Shown here one piece after another: positions 28,453-36,622 of a stretch of DNA of 64,000 bases. Each line of letters starts with the position of its first letter. Positions within the stretch are counted from its first letter, which is position 1. The notes beneath the pieces are model-generated. The model had not been told where the DNA came from, ran no database searches, and worked only from the letters and a program-made list of their open reading frames with translations. The DNA comes from Buttiauxella izardii. Lineage in GTDB: Bacteria > Pseudomonadota > Gammaproteobacteria > Enterobacterales > Enterobacteriaceae. The translations under genes were made by a program, and so were the position numbers. The stretch is from the NCBI RefSeq assembly GCF_003601925.1, contig NZ_QZWH01000006.1, forward strand, positions 248,001 to 312,000, written 5' to 3'.

Positions 28453-29592
28453 ATGTCTTCAACTGAAATAACCAATAAAACGCCAGTCGCTTCAGAGAAA
28501 AGCAATACCAAATCCACACGCGATGAACCTGTATTACAAGTCGAACGCCGCGACTTTATTGATCTGGTGCCGGAGAAACGCCCACGCGTGCAATCATTAC
28601 GTGGCTTTGATGATTGCTATACCGATATTGTTGATTACATCGTGCGCTGCACCCATAAAATATGGGACGAACGCGACGTGGGTTTAATTTACACCCACTA
28701 TACGCACAACTGCGTTTTATATAACGCGCTCGGCACCATGTATAACCGCGAGCAAGTGGTGCAGGATACTTTGCAGCGTTTAATTGCCTTCCCGGAACGT
28801 CGCGGCATGGCGACTCAGGTTATCTGGAATGGTAACGACGTTGACGGCTTTTACACATCCCACCTGGTGACCGGCACGGGCCGCCACACGCAATACAGCC
28901 ATTTGGGCAAACCGACCAACCGCACCTTTGTGACCCGCACCGTCGCGGATTGCATGATCCACGAGAACAAGATTTATCGCGAATGGGTGGTCAGCGACAA
29001 CATGGCGATGATGCGCCAGTTGGGACTTGATACCGATGCGATAGCTTACGGCATGGCGAAAGAGCAGTTTGATAAAGGCTTCCGCGTGACCGACATCGGT
29101 GAAAACCGTCGCATGTTGGGGCAATACCCGCCGGAAATGGAATGCGACGTTTCTATCGCTCACACCGATACCGAAGAGCAGTGCCTGCGCTGGCTGCATG
29201 AAATTTATAACCGCCGCATGCTCGGTAAAATTAAAGACGTTTATGCGCCAAACGTGCAGTGGCATGGCCCATTAATGAAAGAGCTGTACGGCCAGGCGGC
29301 GGTGATCCACCAGACGCTGGCGCTGATTGGCATGATCCCGGACGGCGCGTGGATGCCGCAGCACATCTGTTCTAACCCTTGCGAAGAAGGCGGCACCAAA
29401 GTGGCGGTGCGCTGGATTATGGAAGGCCATCACCTGGGTTACGGTGAACTGGGCAAACCAACCGGTGAACGCCTGTTCGTGATGGGCATGTCCCATTACC
29501 ACATCGTCAACGGCAAAATCGTCGATGAATGGGTGGTTTACGACCATCTGGCACTGCTGGCACAAATCAAATTGGGACAAATGGAGGAGTAA
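28453..29592 (+). CDS. Double SnoaL-like (NTF2-fold) protein 2
   Basis: This 379-residue protein has an unstructured N-terminal ~45 residues and two SnoaL-like repeats. Their matching cores are HLGKPTNRTFVTRTVADCMI/KIYREWVVSDNMAMM and ELGKPTGERLFVMGMSHYHI/KIVDEWVVYDHLALL, an evident internal duplication. It shares the same repeat with the 323-residue protein upstream. Strong AGGAGG lies at 28442-28447. It ends three bases before the second histidinol-dehydrogenase-like gene, so the two are presumably coupled. Function unknown; a cyclase/isomerase/dehydratase role in the island's pathway is inferred. Confidence 0.78.
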   Translation: MSSTEITNKTPVASEKSNTKSTRDEPVLQVERRDFIDLVPEKRPRVQSLRGFDDCYTDIVDYIVRCTHKIWDERDVGLIYTHYTHNCVLYNALGTMYNREQVVQDTLQRLIAFPERRGMATQVIWNGNDVDGFYTSHLVTGTGRHTQYSHLGKPTNRTFVTRTVADCMIHENKIYREWVVSDNMAMMRQLGLDTDAIAYGMAKEQFDKGFRVTDIGENRRMLGQYPPEMECDVSIAHTDTEEQCLRWLHEIYNRRMLGKIKDVYAPNVQWHGPLMKELYGQAAVIHQTLALIGMIPDGAWMPQHICSNPCEEGGTKVAVRWIMEGHHLGYGELGKPTGERLFVMGMSHYHIVNGKIVDEWVVYDHLALLAQIKLGQMEE

Positions 29593-29595
29593 CAG

Positions 29596-30903
29596 ATGGG
29601 CACGATTTCTGAAGCTGATGTTGAGTTTATCAAGCGCCCGCAGGGGCAAGATGTTCAGGCCGACCGCACGCTAACCGCGACGGTGCAAAATATTATTGAC
29701 CAGGTGCGTGAACGAGGCGATGCCGCGCTGCGCGATTATTCGGCCAAATTTGATAAAACGACACCGGAGAAATTTGAAGTCTCAGAGCATGAAATCGCCA
29801 GTGCGTTAGCGGCGCTTGACCCGCAAACCCGCAAGGACAGCGAGTTTGCCATTGCGCAAGTGAAACGCTTTGCCGAGGCGCAGTTGGCCACCATGCAGCC
29901 GCTGGATATCGAAACGCTGCCGGGCGTGCATTTAGGGCATCGCATTATCCCGATTCAAACCGTGGGCTGTTATGTGCCAGGCGGGCGCTACCCGATTTTA
30001 TCCGCCCCGGTGATGTCCATCGTCCCGGCGGTGGTCGCGGGTTGCGATGAAATTATTGCCTGCCTGCCACCGGGCGCGCATCCGGCGATGATCGCTATTT
30101 GCCATCTTGCAGGGGCGCATCGCATCTTTAAAGTCGGCGGCGCGCAGGCGATTGCCGCCATGGCCTGGGGAACGGAATCTGTTCCGGTGGTAGATAAAGT
30201 CGTCGGGCCGGGAAATGCCTTCGTTAATGAAGCGAAACGCCAGGTGTTTGGCAAAGTCGGCATTGACGCGTTGGCGGGGCCGAGCGAGATTTATGTGATT
30301 GCCGATGACAGCGCCGACCCGCGCATTTTGGCTGCCGACCTGCTGGCTCAGGCCGAGCATGATGTGCATACCCGTGTCGGCATGGCGACCACCAGTGCGC
30401 AAATTGCCCGCGCCACACTTGCAGAAATTGAGCGTCAGCTAACCAACTTGCCAACGGCTGCCACCGCGGGAGAAGCCTGGAAGCGGCAGGGCGAAATTGT
30501 TATCTGTCGCGATGAAGAGCAACTGATCGCCTGGGCCGATCATATGGCAACCGAACATTTGCAAGTGCACACCCGCGACCCACACGCCACGGCCAGCAAA
30601 ATTCGCAATTATGGTTCGTTGTTTATTGGGCAAAACGCCAGCGTGGTGTTCTCCGACAAATGCTGCGGAACCAACCATACGTTACCGACCATGGCAGCCG
30701 CGCGTTATACCGGCGGTTTGTGGGTTGGCGCCTACGTAAAAATTTGCACCCATCAGTGGATTGACGACCACGGCATTGCGGCGGTTGCCCAACCCGCAGT
30801 GCGCCAGAGTCGCACCGAAGGAATGCAGGCGCATCGCCGTGCTGCTGAAATTCGTTTGTTACCCGACAGTATTGATGCAATAACCAACGGGGAGCGTGAT
30901 TAA
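29596..30903 (+). CDS. Histidinol-dehydrogenase-family enzyme (paralogue 2)
   Basis: This 435-residue HisD-family protein is roughly half identical by eye to the paralogue at 23252. It keeps [37 protein letters not shown], the zinc-ligand AQAEHD, the catalytic TEHLQ, and [12 protein letters not shown]. Its final His-containing segment is [10 protein letters not shown]. Sulfopropanediol dehydrogenase HpsN belongs to this family and is one comparison, but no sulfonate genes (for example SuyAB) accompany it. It ends the rightward arm and is followed by an inverted repeat. Confidence 0.85.
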   Translation: MGTISEADVEFIKRPQGQDVQADRTLTATVQNIIDQVRERGDAALRDYSAKFDKTTPEKFEVSEHEIASALAALDPQTRKDSEFAIAQVKRFAEAQLATMQPLDIETLPGVHLGHRIIPIQTVGCYVPGGRYPILSAPVMSIVPAVVAGCDEIIACLPPGAHPAMIAICHLAGAHRIFKVGGAQAIAAMAWGTESVPVVDKVVGPGNAFVNEAKRQVFGKVGIDALAGPSEIYVIADDSADPRILAADLLAQAEHDVHTRVGMATTSAQIARATLAEIERQLTNLPTAATAGEAWKRQGEIVICRDEEQLIAWADHMATEHLQVHTRDPHATASKIRNYGSLFIGQNASVVFSDKCCGTNHTLPTMAAARYTGGLWVGAYVKICTHQWIDDHGIAAVAQPAVRQSRTEGMQAHRRAAEIRLLPDSIDAITNGERD

Positions 30904-30909
30904 TGATTA

Positions 30910-30947
30910 TTTTCAGGTGAACAATATAACGGCAACTCACCTGAAAA
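30910..30947 (+). terminator. Inverted repeat after the island's rightward arm
   Basis: TTTTCAGGTGA and TCACCTGAAAA form an 11-base-pair stem around a 16-base loop directly after the stop codon, followed by an AT-rich stretch. It is a probable transcription end, though the loop is long. Confidence 0.5.
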
Positions 30948-31078
30948 ATTTTCAACTTAAGTTTTATTAATGTTTATTATCTTGCTTAGGGTGTTTCTTA
31001 ACGACATTATTATCTTGAAAGGGATGGGTGGTAAATGAATTACCCCCAGAGTGTTATTATTAATCATGGATTTGGATT

Positions 31079-31393
31079 ATGCTGTCACTGGAAATGGAAG
31101 AAGATGTTGTCCTGCGGGTAAAAGGCATGGAAAAAATGCTTGAAGGAATTGTCCGCGAACTCAAAGCCAACAAGGGCGTTGTCGATGAGTTTATACGGGA
31201 TGACATTGCAAGGTTCCGGCACTGTTCAAAAGATGTCATAACACACCATACTCAGGTTTCGCGCAGCGTCCGTAAAAGACTGGAAGACGTAACCATCCAT
31301 TCTCAAAAACGTGTACGTAAAACGGCGCGGAGTAATTTGTTATATGGTGTTTTGTGCGGAATGTCTTTCTGCATGTTACTTCAACTGATGTAA
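31079..31393 (+). CDS. Small protein with C-terminal membrane anchor
   Basis: This is a 104-residue protein: an N-terminal acidic and helical region with scattered charges, a basic middle (SVRKRLEDVTIHSQKRVRKT), and a single hydrophobic segment at the extreme C-terminus (LLYGVLCGMSFCMLLQLM). The topology suggests a tail-anchored cytoplasmic coiled-coil-like protein. I do not recognise a family. A convincing intrinsic terminator follows, which supports a real transcription unit. No strong ribosome-binding site is seen. Confidence 0.55.
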   Translation: MLSLEMEEDVVLRVKGMEKMLEGIVRELKANKGVVDEFIRDDIARFRHCSKDVITHHTQVSRSVRKRLEDVTIHSQKRVRKTARSNLLYGVLCGMSFCMLLQLM

Positions 31394-31410
31394 TGAATAT
31401 CAGTGTATTG

Positions 31411-31439
31411 GGGAGAAAGTTAACTTTCTCCCTTTTTTA
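31411..31439 (+). terminator. Intrinsic terminator
   Basis: GGGAGAAAG and CTTTCTCCC form a 9-base-pair stem with a 4-base loop followed by TTTTTT, ending the transcription unit of the small anchored protein. The convergent binding-protein gene ends 46 bases further on. Confidence 0.88.
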
Positions 31440-31484
31440 TTTTTTTCTGGCCGACGGCTAAATATTTTTAGTGTGATGCTGGAG

Positions 31485-32399
31485 TTACATTTTTCGAGTC
31501 AGGTATTTATACATTTCAGCGGTCAATGGAATATGCAGGTTGATATTTTTGTCAGGCAAATTGCTATTAAACCATTGGTTGAATAATTGTTTGAAATCTG
31601 CGCGATTGAATCGACTATCAAGACTCGCATCAACCACACTTTTTAATTCTTCATCGTCATGGCGCATCATGATGCCCAGATCTTGTGGCGCACCGAGCGC
31701 GAGTGCTGAAATCTGGTAACTCGCTGGATCTTCGCTGCTTTCCACCAACTCCTTCAGTGAAACTTCGTTCATCGCTGCCGCAAAACTCTTACCGTTACTC
31801 AGAGCTTCAAAGGACTCTTGCATGGTTGGTTGACTCAGAATCAACAGATTAAGTTCCTGCAAACGGTTCAGCCTATTAATATTCACTAAGTCTGAGGTGC
31901 CTTTTGTCACGCTAATTGTTCTACCCGCCAAATCAAAAGATGAGTAAATATTAGTGCTGATACGCGTGGCAAATCGAGTATGGACTGATAAGTAATGGTG
32001 AGAGAATAAAACGATTTTTTGACGCTTCACGGTATCGGTATTGACTGAACAATCCATATCAATAACATTATGGTTAAGCATGGCGGTGCGCATAGTTAAT
32101 GGCGCTGGCACATAATTAACCACCAGAGTGTTAATGTGTAATTTGTTTTTTAGCGACTCGGTGACGTCTTTGCACAAGTCAATAACGTATCCTACTACAT
32201 GCCCGTCGCTGGTTTTATAAGCATAGGGCGGGGCGTCGCGATAGCCAATATTAATCAATTTATGGCTGGCAATTCTCTCCAGCGTCGACATCTGTGGCTC
32301 CGCATACACCCCTGTGGCGAAACAAGTTAATAAAAACCCTAGCGCGTAATTCATAAGTTGTTTCTGTTTCATGTGTCGACTTGTCTGATTTATCGTCAT
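31485..32399 (-). CDS. GltI-like periplasmic amino-acid-binding protein 1
   Basis: This protein of up to 304 residues belongs to the SBP_bac_3 family (GltI/DEBP-like). A signal peptide ends near YAEPQ; a Met ten codons in (32372) is an alternative start. Family features include INIGYRDAPPYAY, VGYVIDLCKDV, the MDCSVNTDTVKRQKIVLFSH segment typical of glutamate/aspartate binding proteins, and a C-terminal FNQWFNSNLPDKNINL. No ABC permease or ATPase gene is adjacent. It is the third gene of a GGDEF/EAL operon, so a sensory role is more likely than transport. The preceding gene ends 29 bases before its start. Confidence 0.82.
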   Translation of the reverse strand: MTINQTSRHMKQKQLMNYALGFLLTCFATGVYAEPQMSTLERIASHKLINIGYRDAPPYAYKTSDGHVVGYVIDLCKDVTESLKNKLHINTLVVNYVPAPLTMRTAMLNHNVIDMDCSVNTDTVKRQKIVLFSHHYLSVHTRFATRISTNIYSSFDLAGRTISVTKGTSDLVNINRLNRLQELNLLILSQPTMQESFEALSNGKSFAAAMNEVSLKELVESSEDPASYQISALALGAPQDLGIMMRHDDEELKSVVDASLDSRFNRADFKQLFNQWFNSNLPDKNINLHIPLTAEMYKYLTRKM

Positions 32400-32428
32400 T
32401 TTTATGGGGCGAAAAATAGCGAAAAGGG

Positions 32429-33346
32429 TTAATAAGAGTAAAACGCTGCCGATGAAATAGAATTTTCTAATTCGGGCGACAACGGTAAATTAAGGGTAAT
32501 GCCTTCAGGCATAATCGGTTGCATAAACCATTTGTTATAAATTTTGATGAAATCTGCGCTTTGCATCAGCTGCTTTAGAGAGCCGTTGATTAGCCCAATA
32601 AAAGCTGCGTTGCCTTTTTGCATGGGAAAAGCAATCGGCAGACGCGGGCTGAGAGAGTCTTTGGAAATGACAAACTCTTCCGGATGTCCAGAAAGCGCAA
32701 TTTGCGCAAGGAGCAAAACATCGCTGGAAACTATCGCCGGGGTTCCGCCGCTTTCCAGCTCTGAAAAAGCCTTAATATTGTCCGTGCCGAGGTCAATATT
32801 CAGTGATAACTGATGTTGAGAATTGGCTTCCTGAAGATGCCGGACGAAAACGGTACCACTTTTCACGATAACCGTGTGGCCGTTGAGCTGGGTAATATCG
32901 CTAATATCGTCTTCTTTACGGGAAACATAACGAGTGGCCGAGAAGAAATAGGGTTCCGAAAAGGTCACTATTTTTTGCCGCTCCGGGGTGTAGATAGTCG
33001 GAATGCAGCCCATATCCACGCTTTTGTTTTTGATGGTTAAAAATTGCGTAGCCGTGCTCACCGGTACCCATTTTATGTGTAACCCCGGCAGGCTCAGTTG
33101 TTGTTTAAGCATGTCGATAAGTTGCTTGCAGATATCTATAGAGTAGCCACGGGGCTGTTTATCTTCGACATACGAATAAGGAAACACATCGGTCTGATAA
33201 CTCAGAGTGATGGTTTTGGTTTGTGCGAGGCGAGACAACACCTCATCGGCCCGGCTGGTTGATGGAGTCAGCATGCCGATACTGAGCAGCAGGGCAGCAG
33301 ACAATGAGAACAGTGTTTGATACCAATGATTAATGAAAAGTGTCAT
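32429..33346 (-). CDS. GltI-like periplasmic amino-acid-binding protein 2
   Basis: This 305-residue SBP_bac_3 protein has a signal peptide (residues ~1-33, ending SRA). Conserved elements are VFPYSYVEDKQPRGYSIDIC, VDMGCIPTIYTPERQKIVTF and IYNKWFMQPIMPEGITLNLP. It is paralogous to the protein encoded by the next gene. Its ATG overlaps the stop of the GGDEF/EAL gene (ATGA), implying coupled synthesis. No transport genes are present, so it may present a bound ligand to the sensor domain of the GGDEF/EAL protein. Confidence 0.82.
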   Translation of the reverse strand: MTLFINHWYQTLFSLSAALLLSIGMLTPSTSRADEVLSRLAQTKTITLSYQTDVFPYSYVEDKQPRGYSIDICKQLIDMLKQQLSLPGLHIKWVPVSTATQFLTIKNKSVDMGCIPTIYTPERQKIVTFSEPYFFSATRYVSRKEDDISDITQLNGHTVIVKSGTVFVRHLQEANSQHQLSLNIDLGTDNIKAFSELESGGTPAIVSSDVLLLAQIALSGHPEEFVISKDSLSPRLPIAFPMQKGNAAFIGLINGSLKQLMQSADFIKIYNKWFMQPIMPEGITLNLPLSPELENSISSAAFYSY

Positions 33347-35586
33347 GTTGATTCCATTCCATCGTGCTCCAGTTCTGCCATAACGCTTATGTTTTCAACG
33401 GCCCGACCAAAGTAATAGCCTTGTGCCGTCATATTTTCCTCGCCCAGAGAAGCCAGGAATTCATATTGCTGTTTTGTTTCTACCCCTTCGGCGGTGACCT
33501 TCAAACCGCGTTTTAACGCGTAGCGCGCTAACATGCTGACCAACGCTTGTCGGTCCTCACATTTATCCAGCATATCAATCAATGGACGCGCAATTTTGAT
33601 GTGGCTAAACGGGAAAATAATCAGGTAGTCCAGCGTCGCAAAGCCGGTGCCAAACCCATCAAGCACAATCCCCACACCGAGTGCCTGAATGGCATTAAGA
33701 ATCGGCAACGTGACTTCGCGGTCGAGAGGTTCAGATCCGGTTATTTCAATTTCCAGACGCGCAGGTTCCAGGCCACTTTCTTGTAATGCGTTCCGAATGG
33801 TGTCCAAAATTCCTGGGTGGCGTAACTGATGCGGGGAAACATTCACCGACACGGTTTTCGCCACGGGCCAGTTCGCTGCATCCTGACACGCGCTGTGAAT
33901 GAGCCATTCGCCCAATTTGGCGATAAGCCCGATATCTTCAGAAACAGAAATAAAATGATGGGGTTGCAGCAGGCCACGAAGCGGATGTTGCCAACGCACC
34001 AGCGCTTCATAACCTGTTGTTCGGCAATGATTGAGGCTGACGATTTTTTGATAATGCAGGAAGAACTCATTGTTTTTAATGCCGTTCTCAATTTCCTGGC
34101 TAAAGAGCAGGTTATTGGACGGGTTCATCGTCATGCCGTGAGAATAAAAATGGAAGCAGTTCCGCCCGTAACTTTTCGAGGTGTATAACGCGAGATCGGC
34201 GTGGGTGAATAAATCCTCACGGGTATTTCCATGGTGCGGTGCACAGGCAATACCGATGCTGCTGCTGATGGTAAAGGTGTTCCCGCTACAGGTAAAAGGT
34301 GCGCTTAGCGCGGCGAGCACTTTTCTGGCCAATGTTTCGGCCTCGGGAAGGGAGTCGTGATGCACATGTTGCAGAATGGCAAATTCGTCCCCGCCGAGGC
34401 GTATCGCCATATCTTTCTCGCCGACCAGGGCGCAAAGACGTGCGGCGGTAGCAATCAGTAACTCATCGCCGACGACGTGACCCCAGGTGTCATTGACCGG
34501 TTTGAAATTGTCTAAATCAATCAACAGCAGGTTGAAGATACTGCCTTCGGTACGCAATTTTATCAGCCGGTCGTCAATAGAATTGCGGTAAGCAACCCGG
34601 TTCGGTAACAGCGTCAGGGAATCATGATGCGCCATGTATTCCATTTTTTGCGCCATTTCCTGCATTCGTTGCAGATAACCCCGGTCAACCATTGCCACGC
34701 GTAACTTTTCAATTGCCCGAGCCAGCTCGCCAATTTCATCGTCCTGATCCTGGAATGGCGTCATCTGGTCGGTTTTTTCATCGGCAATCAGCGTGACGGT
34801 TTGAATCAGGCGGGGAACCGGGCGGAACAGGTTGCGCACCAACCAGTTGACCACAATGACGGTTGCGCCGAGCAGTAAAATCAGCATCAGCAGGGTATGC
34901 ATCAAAAGCTGATTATGCGTGGCAAACAGGGCGTCGCGTTCGCCGATACTGCTGACTACCGCACCGATAAGTTTCCCGGACGGGTCAACAATGGGAATCG
35001 AGCCAACGAAATACTCTTTGCCATCAATACTGGCAAAGCCGCAGTAATACTTCTCTAATGCGGAGCGATTCGACGTGTCTGCCACCGTGGTGATTGTTTG
35101 TGGCTTACCGGAGGTGTTATGGAAATCAGTAAAACCGTGTTTCTCGTCGTACAGCAATAACCAGGTGGGATTGTGGGTTTGCGTCGACACCAGGGTGAGC
35201 ATATCGTCCGGGTTAAAACCGGTCTGGATCACCGTTTCGTCATCACTCAAAGGGCGTTCGGACTCAATAGAGATCACCTGGCCTTCGTGATTAGATTTCA
35301 CTGTCACCGAGGTGTAGATATTGCGAATGATATAACTGGTGATTTGCGAATTGGTGGCGGCTTGTTTAAACCACTGTTCATGGGAGATGCGATTGACTTC
35401 AAAAACACCGGCACCTGAACCCACACCGTAAGCAATTAAAATGCCTAACATCAAATAGATAGCGACTTTACCAGTAATCGAATGATACCAGTTGTAACCC
35501 CGACGTAATGCGGGATTTTGTTCGCGGGGCGATTCAGCTTCACGTTGAATGAGCTCTTTATCAACCATTTTTCTATTTGTACTCAT
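33343..35586 (-). CDS. Membrane GGDEF/EAL protein with degenerate EAL
   Basis: This 747-residue protein has a first membrane helix at ~34-57, a periplasmic CACHE-like sensor (~60-225), a second helix (~228-250), a HAMP-like linker, a GGDEF domain and a C-terminal EAL domain. The GGDEF motif is intact (IRLGGDEFAIL) but the usual RxxD inhibitory site reads GEKD. In the EAL domain the EAL Glu (GYEALVRW), Asn (VNVSPHQL), Lys (HIKIARP), Glu (AEGVET) and Gln (MTAQGYYFG) remain. The metal-binding DDFG reads DGFG and KIDR reads KIAR. A diguanylate cyclase with a weak or regulatory EAL domain is the likely activity. Confidence 0.87.
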   Translation of the reverse strand: MSTNRKMVDKELIQREAESPREQNPALRRGYNWYHSITGKVAIYLMLGILIAYGVGSGAGVFEVNRISHEQWFKQAATNSQITSYIIRNIYTSVTVKSNHEGQVISIESERPLSDDETVIQTGFNPDDMLTLVSTQTHNPTWLLLYDEKHGFTDFHNTSGKPQTITTVADTSNRSALEKYYCGFASIDGKEYFVGSIPIVDPSGKLIGAVVSSIGERDALFATHNQLLMHTLLMLILLLGATVIVVNWLVRNLFRPVPRLIQTVTLIADEKTDQMTPFQDQDDEIGELARAIEKLRVAMVDRGYLQRMQEMAQKMEYMAHHDSLTLLPNRVAYRNSIDDRLIKLRTEGSIFNLLLIDLDNFKPVNDTWGHVVGDELLIATAARLCALVGEKDMAIRLGGDEFAILQHVHHDSLPEAETLARKVLAALSAPFTCSGNTFTISSSIGIACAPHHGNTREDLFTHADLALYTSKSYGRNCFHFYSHGMTMNPSNNLLFSQEIENGIKNNEFFLHYQKIVSLNHCRTTGYEALVRWQHPLRGLLQPHHFISVSEDIGLIAKLGEWLIHSACQDAANWPVAKTVSVNVSPHQLRHPGILDTIRNALQESGLEPARLEIEITGSEPLDREVTLPILNAIQALGVGIVLDGFGTGFATLDYLIIFPFSHIKIARPLIDMLDKCEDRQALVSMLARYALKRGLKVTAEGVETKQQYEFLASLGEENMTAQGYYFGRAVENISVMAELEHDGMEST

Positions 35587-36034
35587 ATCAAATCGATTAA
35601 AGAAGGCTCAAAACGCTATCCATGAAATATCAGGTGATATTTTCATATCAAGAGTTATTCAGGATATATAAACCGTGGCTTTTATTATTTAGTTATTGTT
35701 TGTTATTTATGTAGGAATGTATTTTAACGTGATGTTTAATTGATGTTAGCACAATGTAGATATGTGATGGTTTGTTCTGTTTATAGATAACATCTGATTA
35801 TACATTTAAAATGTTCCTTCACTTAATTTCGCGATTATAGAGTTAGCTAATAAATGCGTCAACGACAAATGTTAACATATTCATACGTCTGAAAAGCTGT
35901 TCAATTCAATGTTTAATCATTTTTGGACAATGCAAACCCATAGTTCATTAATGAACTATTTACCTGGGCGGCCAGGTAGATAGCTGTTTGTTGTTAAAAC
36001 TTCGCACCAAACAATGAAGTACTTAAACAATGAC
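35587..36034. promoter_or_regulatory. Palindrome-rich intergenic region
   Basis: A 448-base AT-rich gap upstream of the GGDEF/EAL gene and downstream of the PerC-like gene. It contains the perfect 18-base palindrome TAGTTCATTAATGAACTA (35941-35958). Two bases later comes TACCTGG-GCGG-CCAGGTA (35961-35978), whose arms recur at 8383-8400. Such back-to-back palindromes suggest protein binding; no gene was seen. Confidence 0.5.
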
Positions 36035-36448
36035 TTATAAATATTTTTTGCAGCCATATATAAATGCATCTGAGCGATAAGTTAATGTTTTTATTTCTTT
36101 AGGGCTTAATCCCTTTTTTAAATAAGTGATGACCTGTTGCCGGTCAGTGTCGACATTGTTCATCTTGTTAGATGCACGTTTAATGCATTCACTTTCTTGA
36201 CGAATTTTTTGCGACTGCAGTGAGGTAATTTGCACTATCTTTTGCCAGGCCAGATTTCGCTCCTCATCATCGGCGGTAGTATCAATAGCAATACTTTGCC
36301 AGACGGTCATTGAACGTCGCAGTAATCCCCGCATTTCAAGTGAATTAGCATCTTCAATCATCAGCTTAACGTTTTTGATTTTGAACTCCTCATTATTGAC
36401 ATTAGCTAAGGAAAAATGGCGAACGCGACCCACGCGCAGCTGGCACAT
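36035..36448 (-). CDS. PerC-like transcriptional regulator
   Basis: This is a protein of up to 137 residues. From about residue 30 it resembles the PerC family: LEMRGLLRRSMTVWQSIAID, LAWQKIVQIT, and a C-terminal YLKKGLSPKEIKTLTYR region resembling a helix-turn-helix. PerC proteins control virulence or adhesion genes in enteric bacteria and are often horizontally acquired. The start is uncertain: Met at 36361 would begin at the conserved part, while 36448 gives a longer N-terminus; neither has a clear ribosome-binding site. It is upstream of and on the same strand as the GGDEF/EAL operon, but 448 bases away. Confidence 0.65.
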   Translation of the reverse strand: MCQLRVGRVRHFSLANVNNEEFKIKNVKLMIEDANSLEMRGLLRRSMTVWQSIAIDTTADDEERNLAWQKIVQITSLQSQKIRQESECIKRASNKMNNVDTDRQQVITYLKKGLSPKEIKTLTYRSDAFIYGCKKYL

Positions 36449-36622
36449 TTCAGAAATAGTGAACGAGTTATCGGGTCGGATAACTTGATTTATTATTTCA
36501 GCTTATTAATGCAATGTATTTTGAAGAGCGGTCAAGTTGTGTCGAGCAACTGACATCCTGGCCTTTGATAGCTGCCGAATTAACCAACGACCACGCGCTT
36601 GCGTATAGCCATTACTGTTTAA

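Noticed and set aside
27290-29592. Polyketide biosynthesis cluster suggested by SnoaL-like proteins
   Set aside because: No ketosynthase, acyl carrier protein or methyltransferase genes occur; the fold alone is not evidence for polyketides.
23252-30903. Histidine biosynthesis by the two HisD-like genes
   Set aside because: No other his gene is present, and the neighbours (MFS, aldolase, SDR, SnoaL-like) indicate a catabolic pathway.
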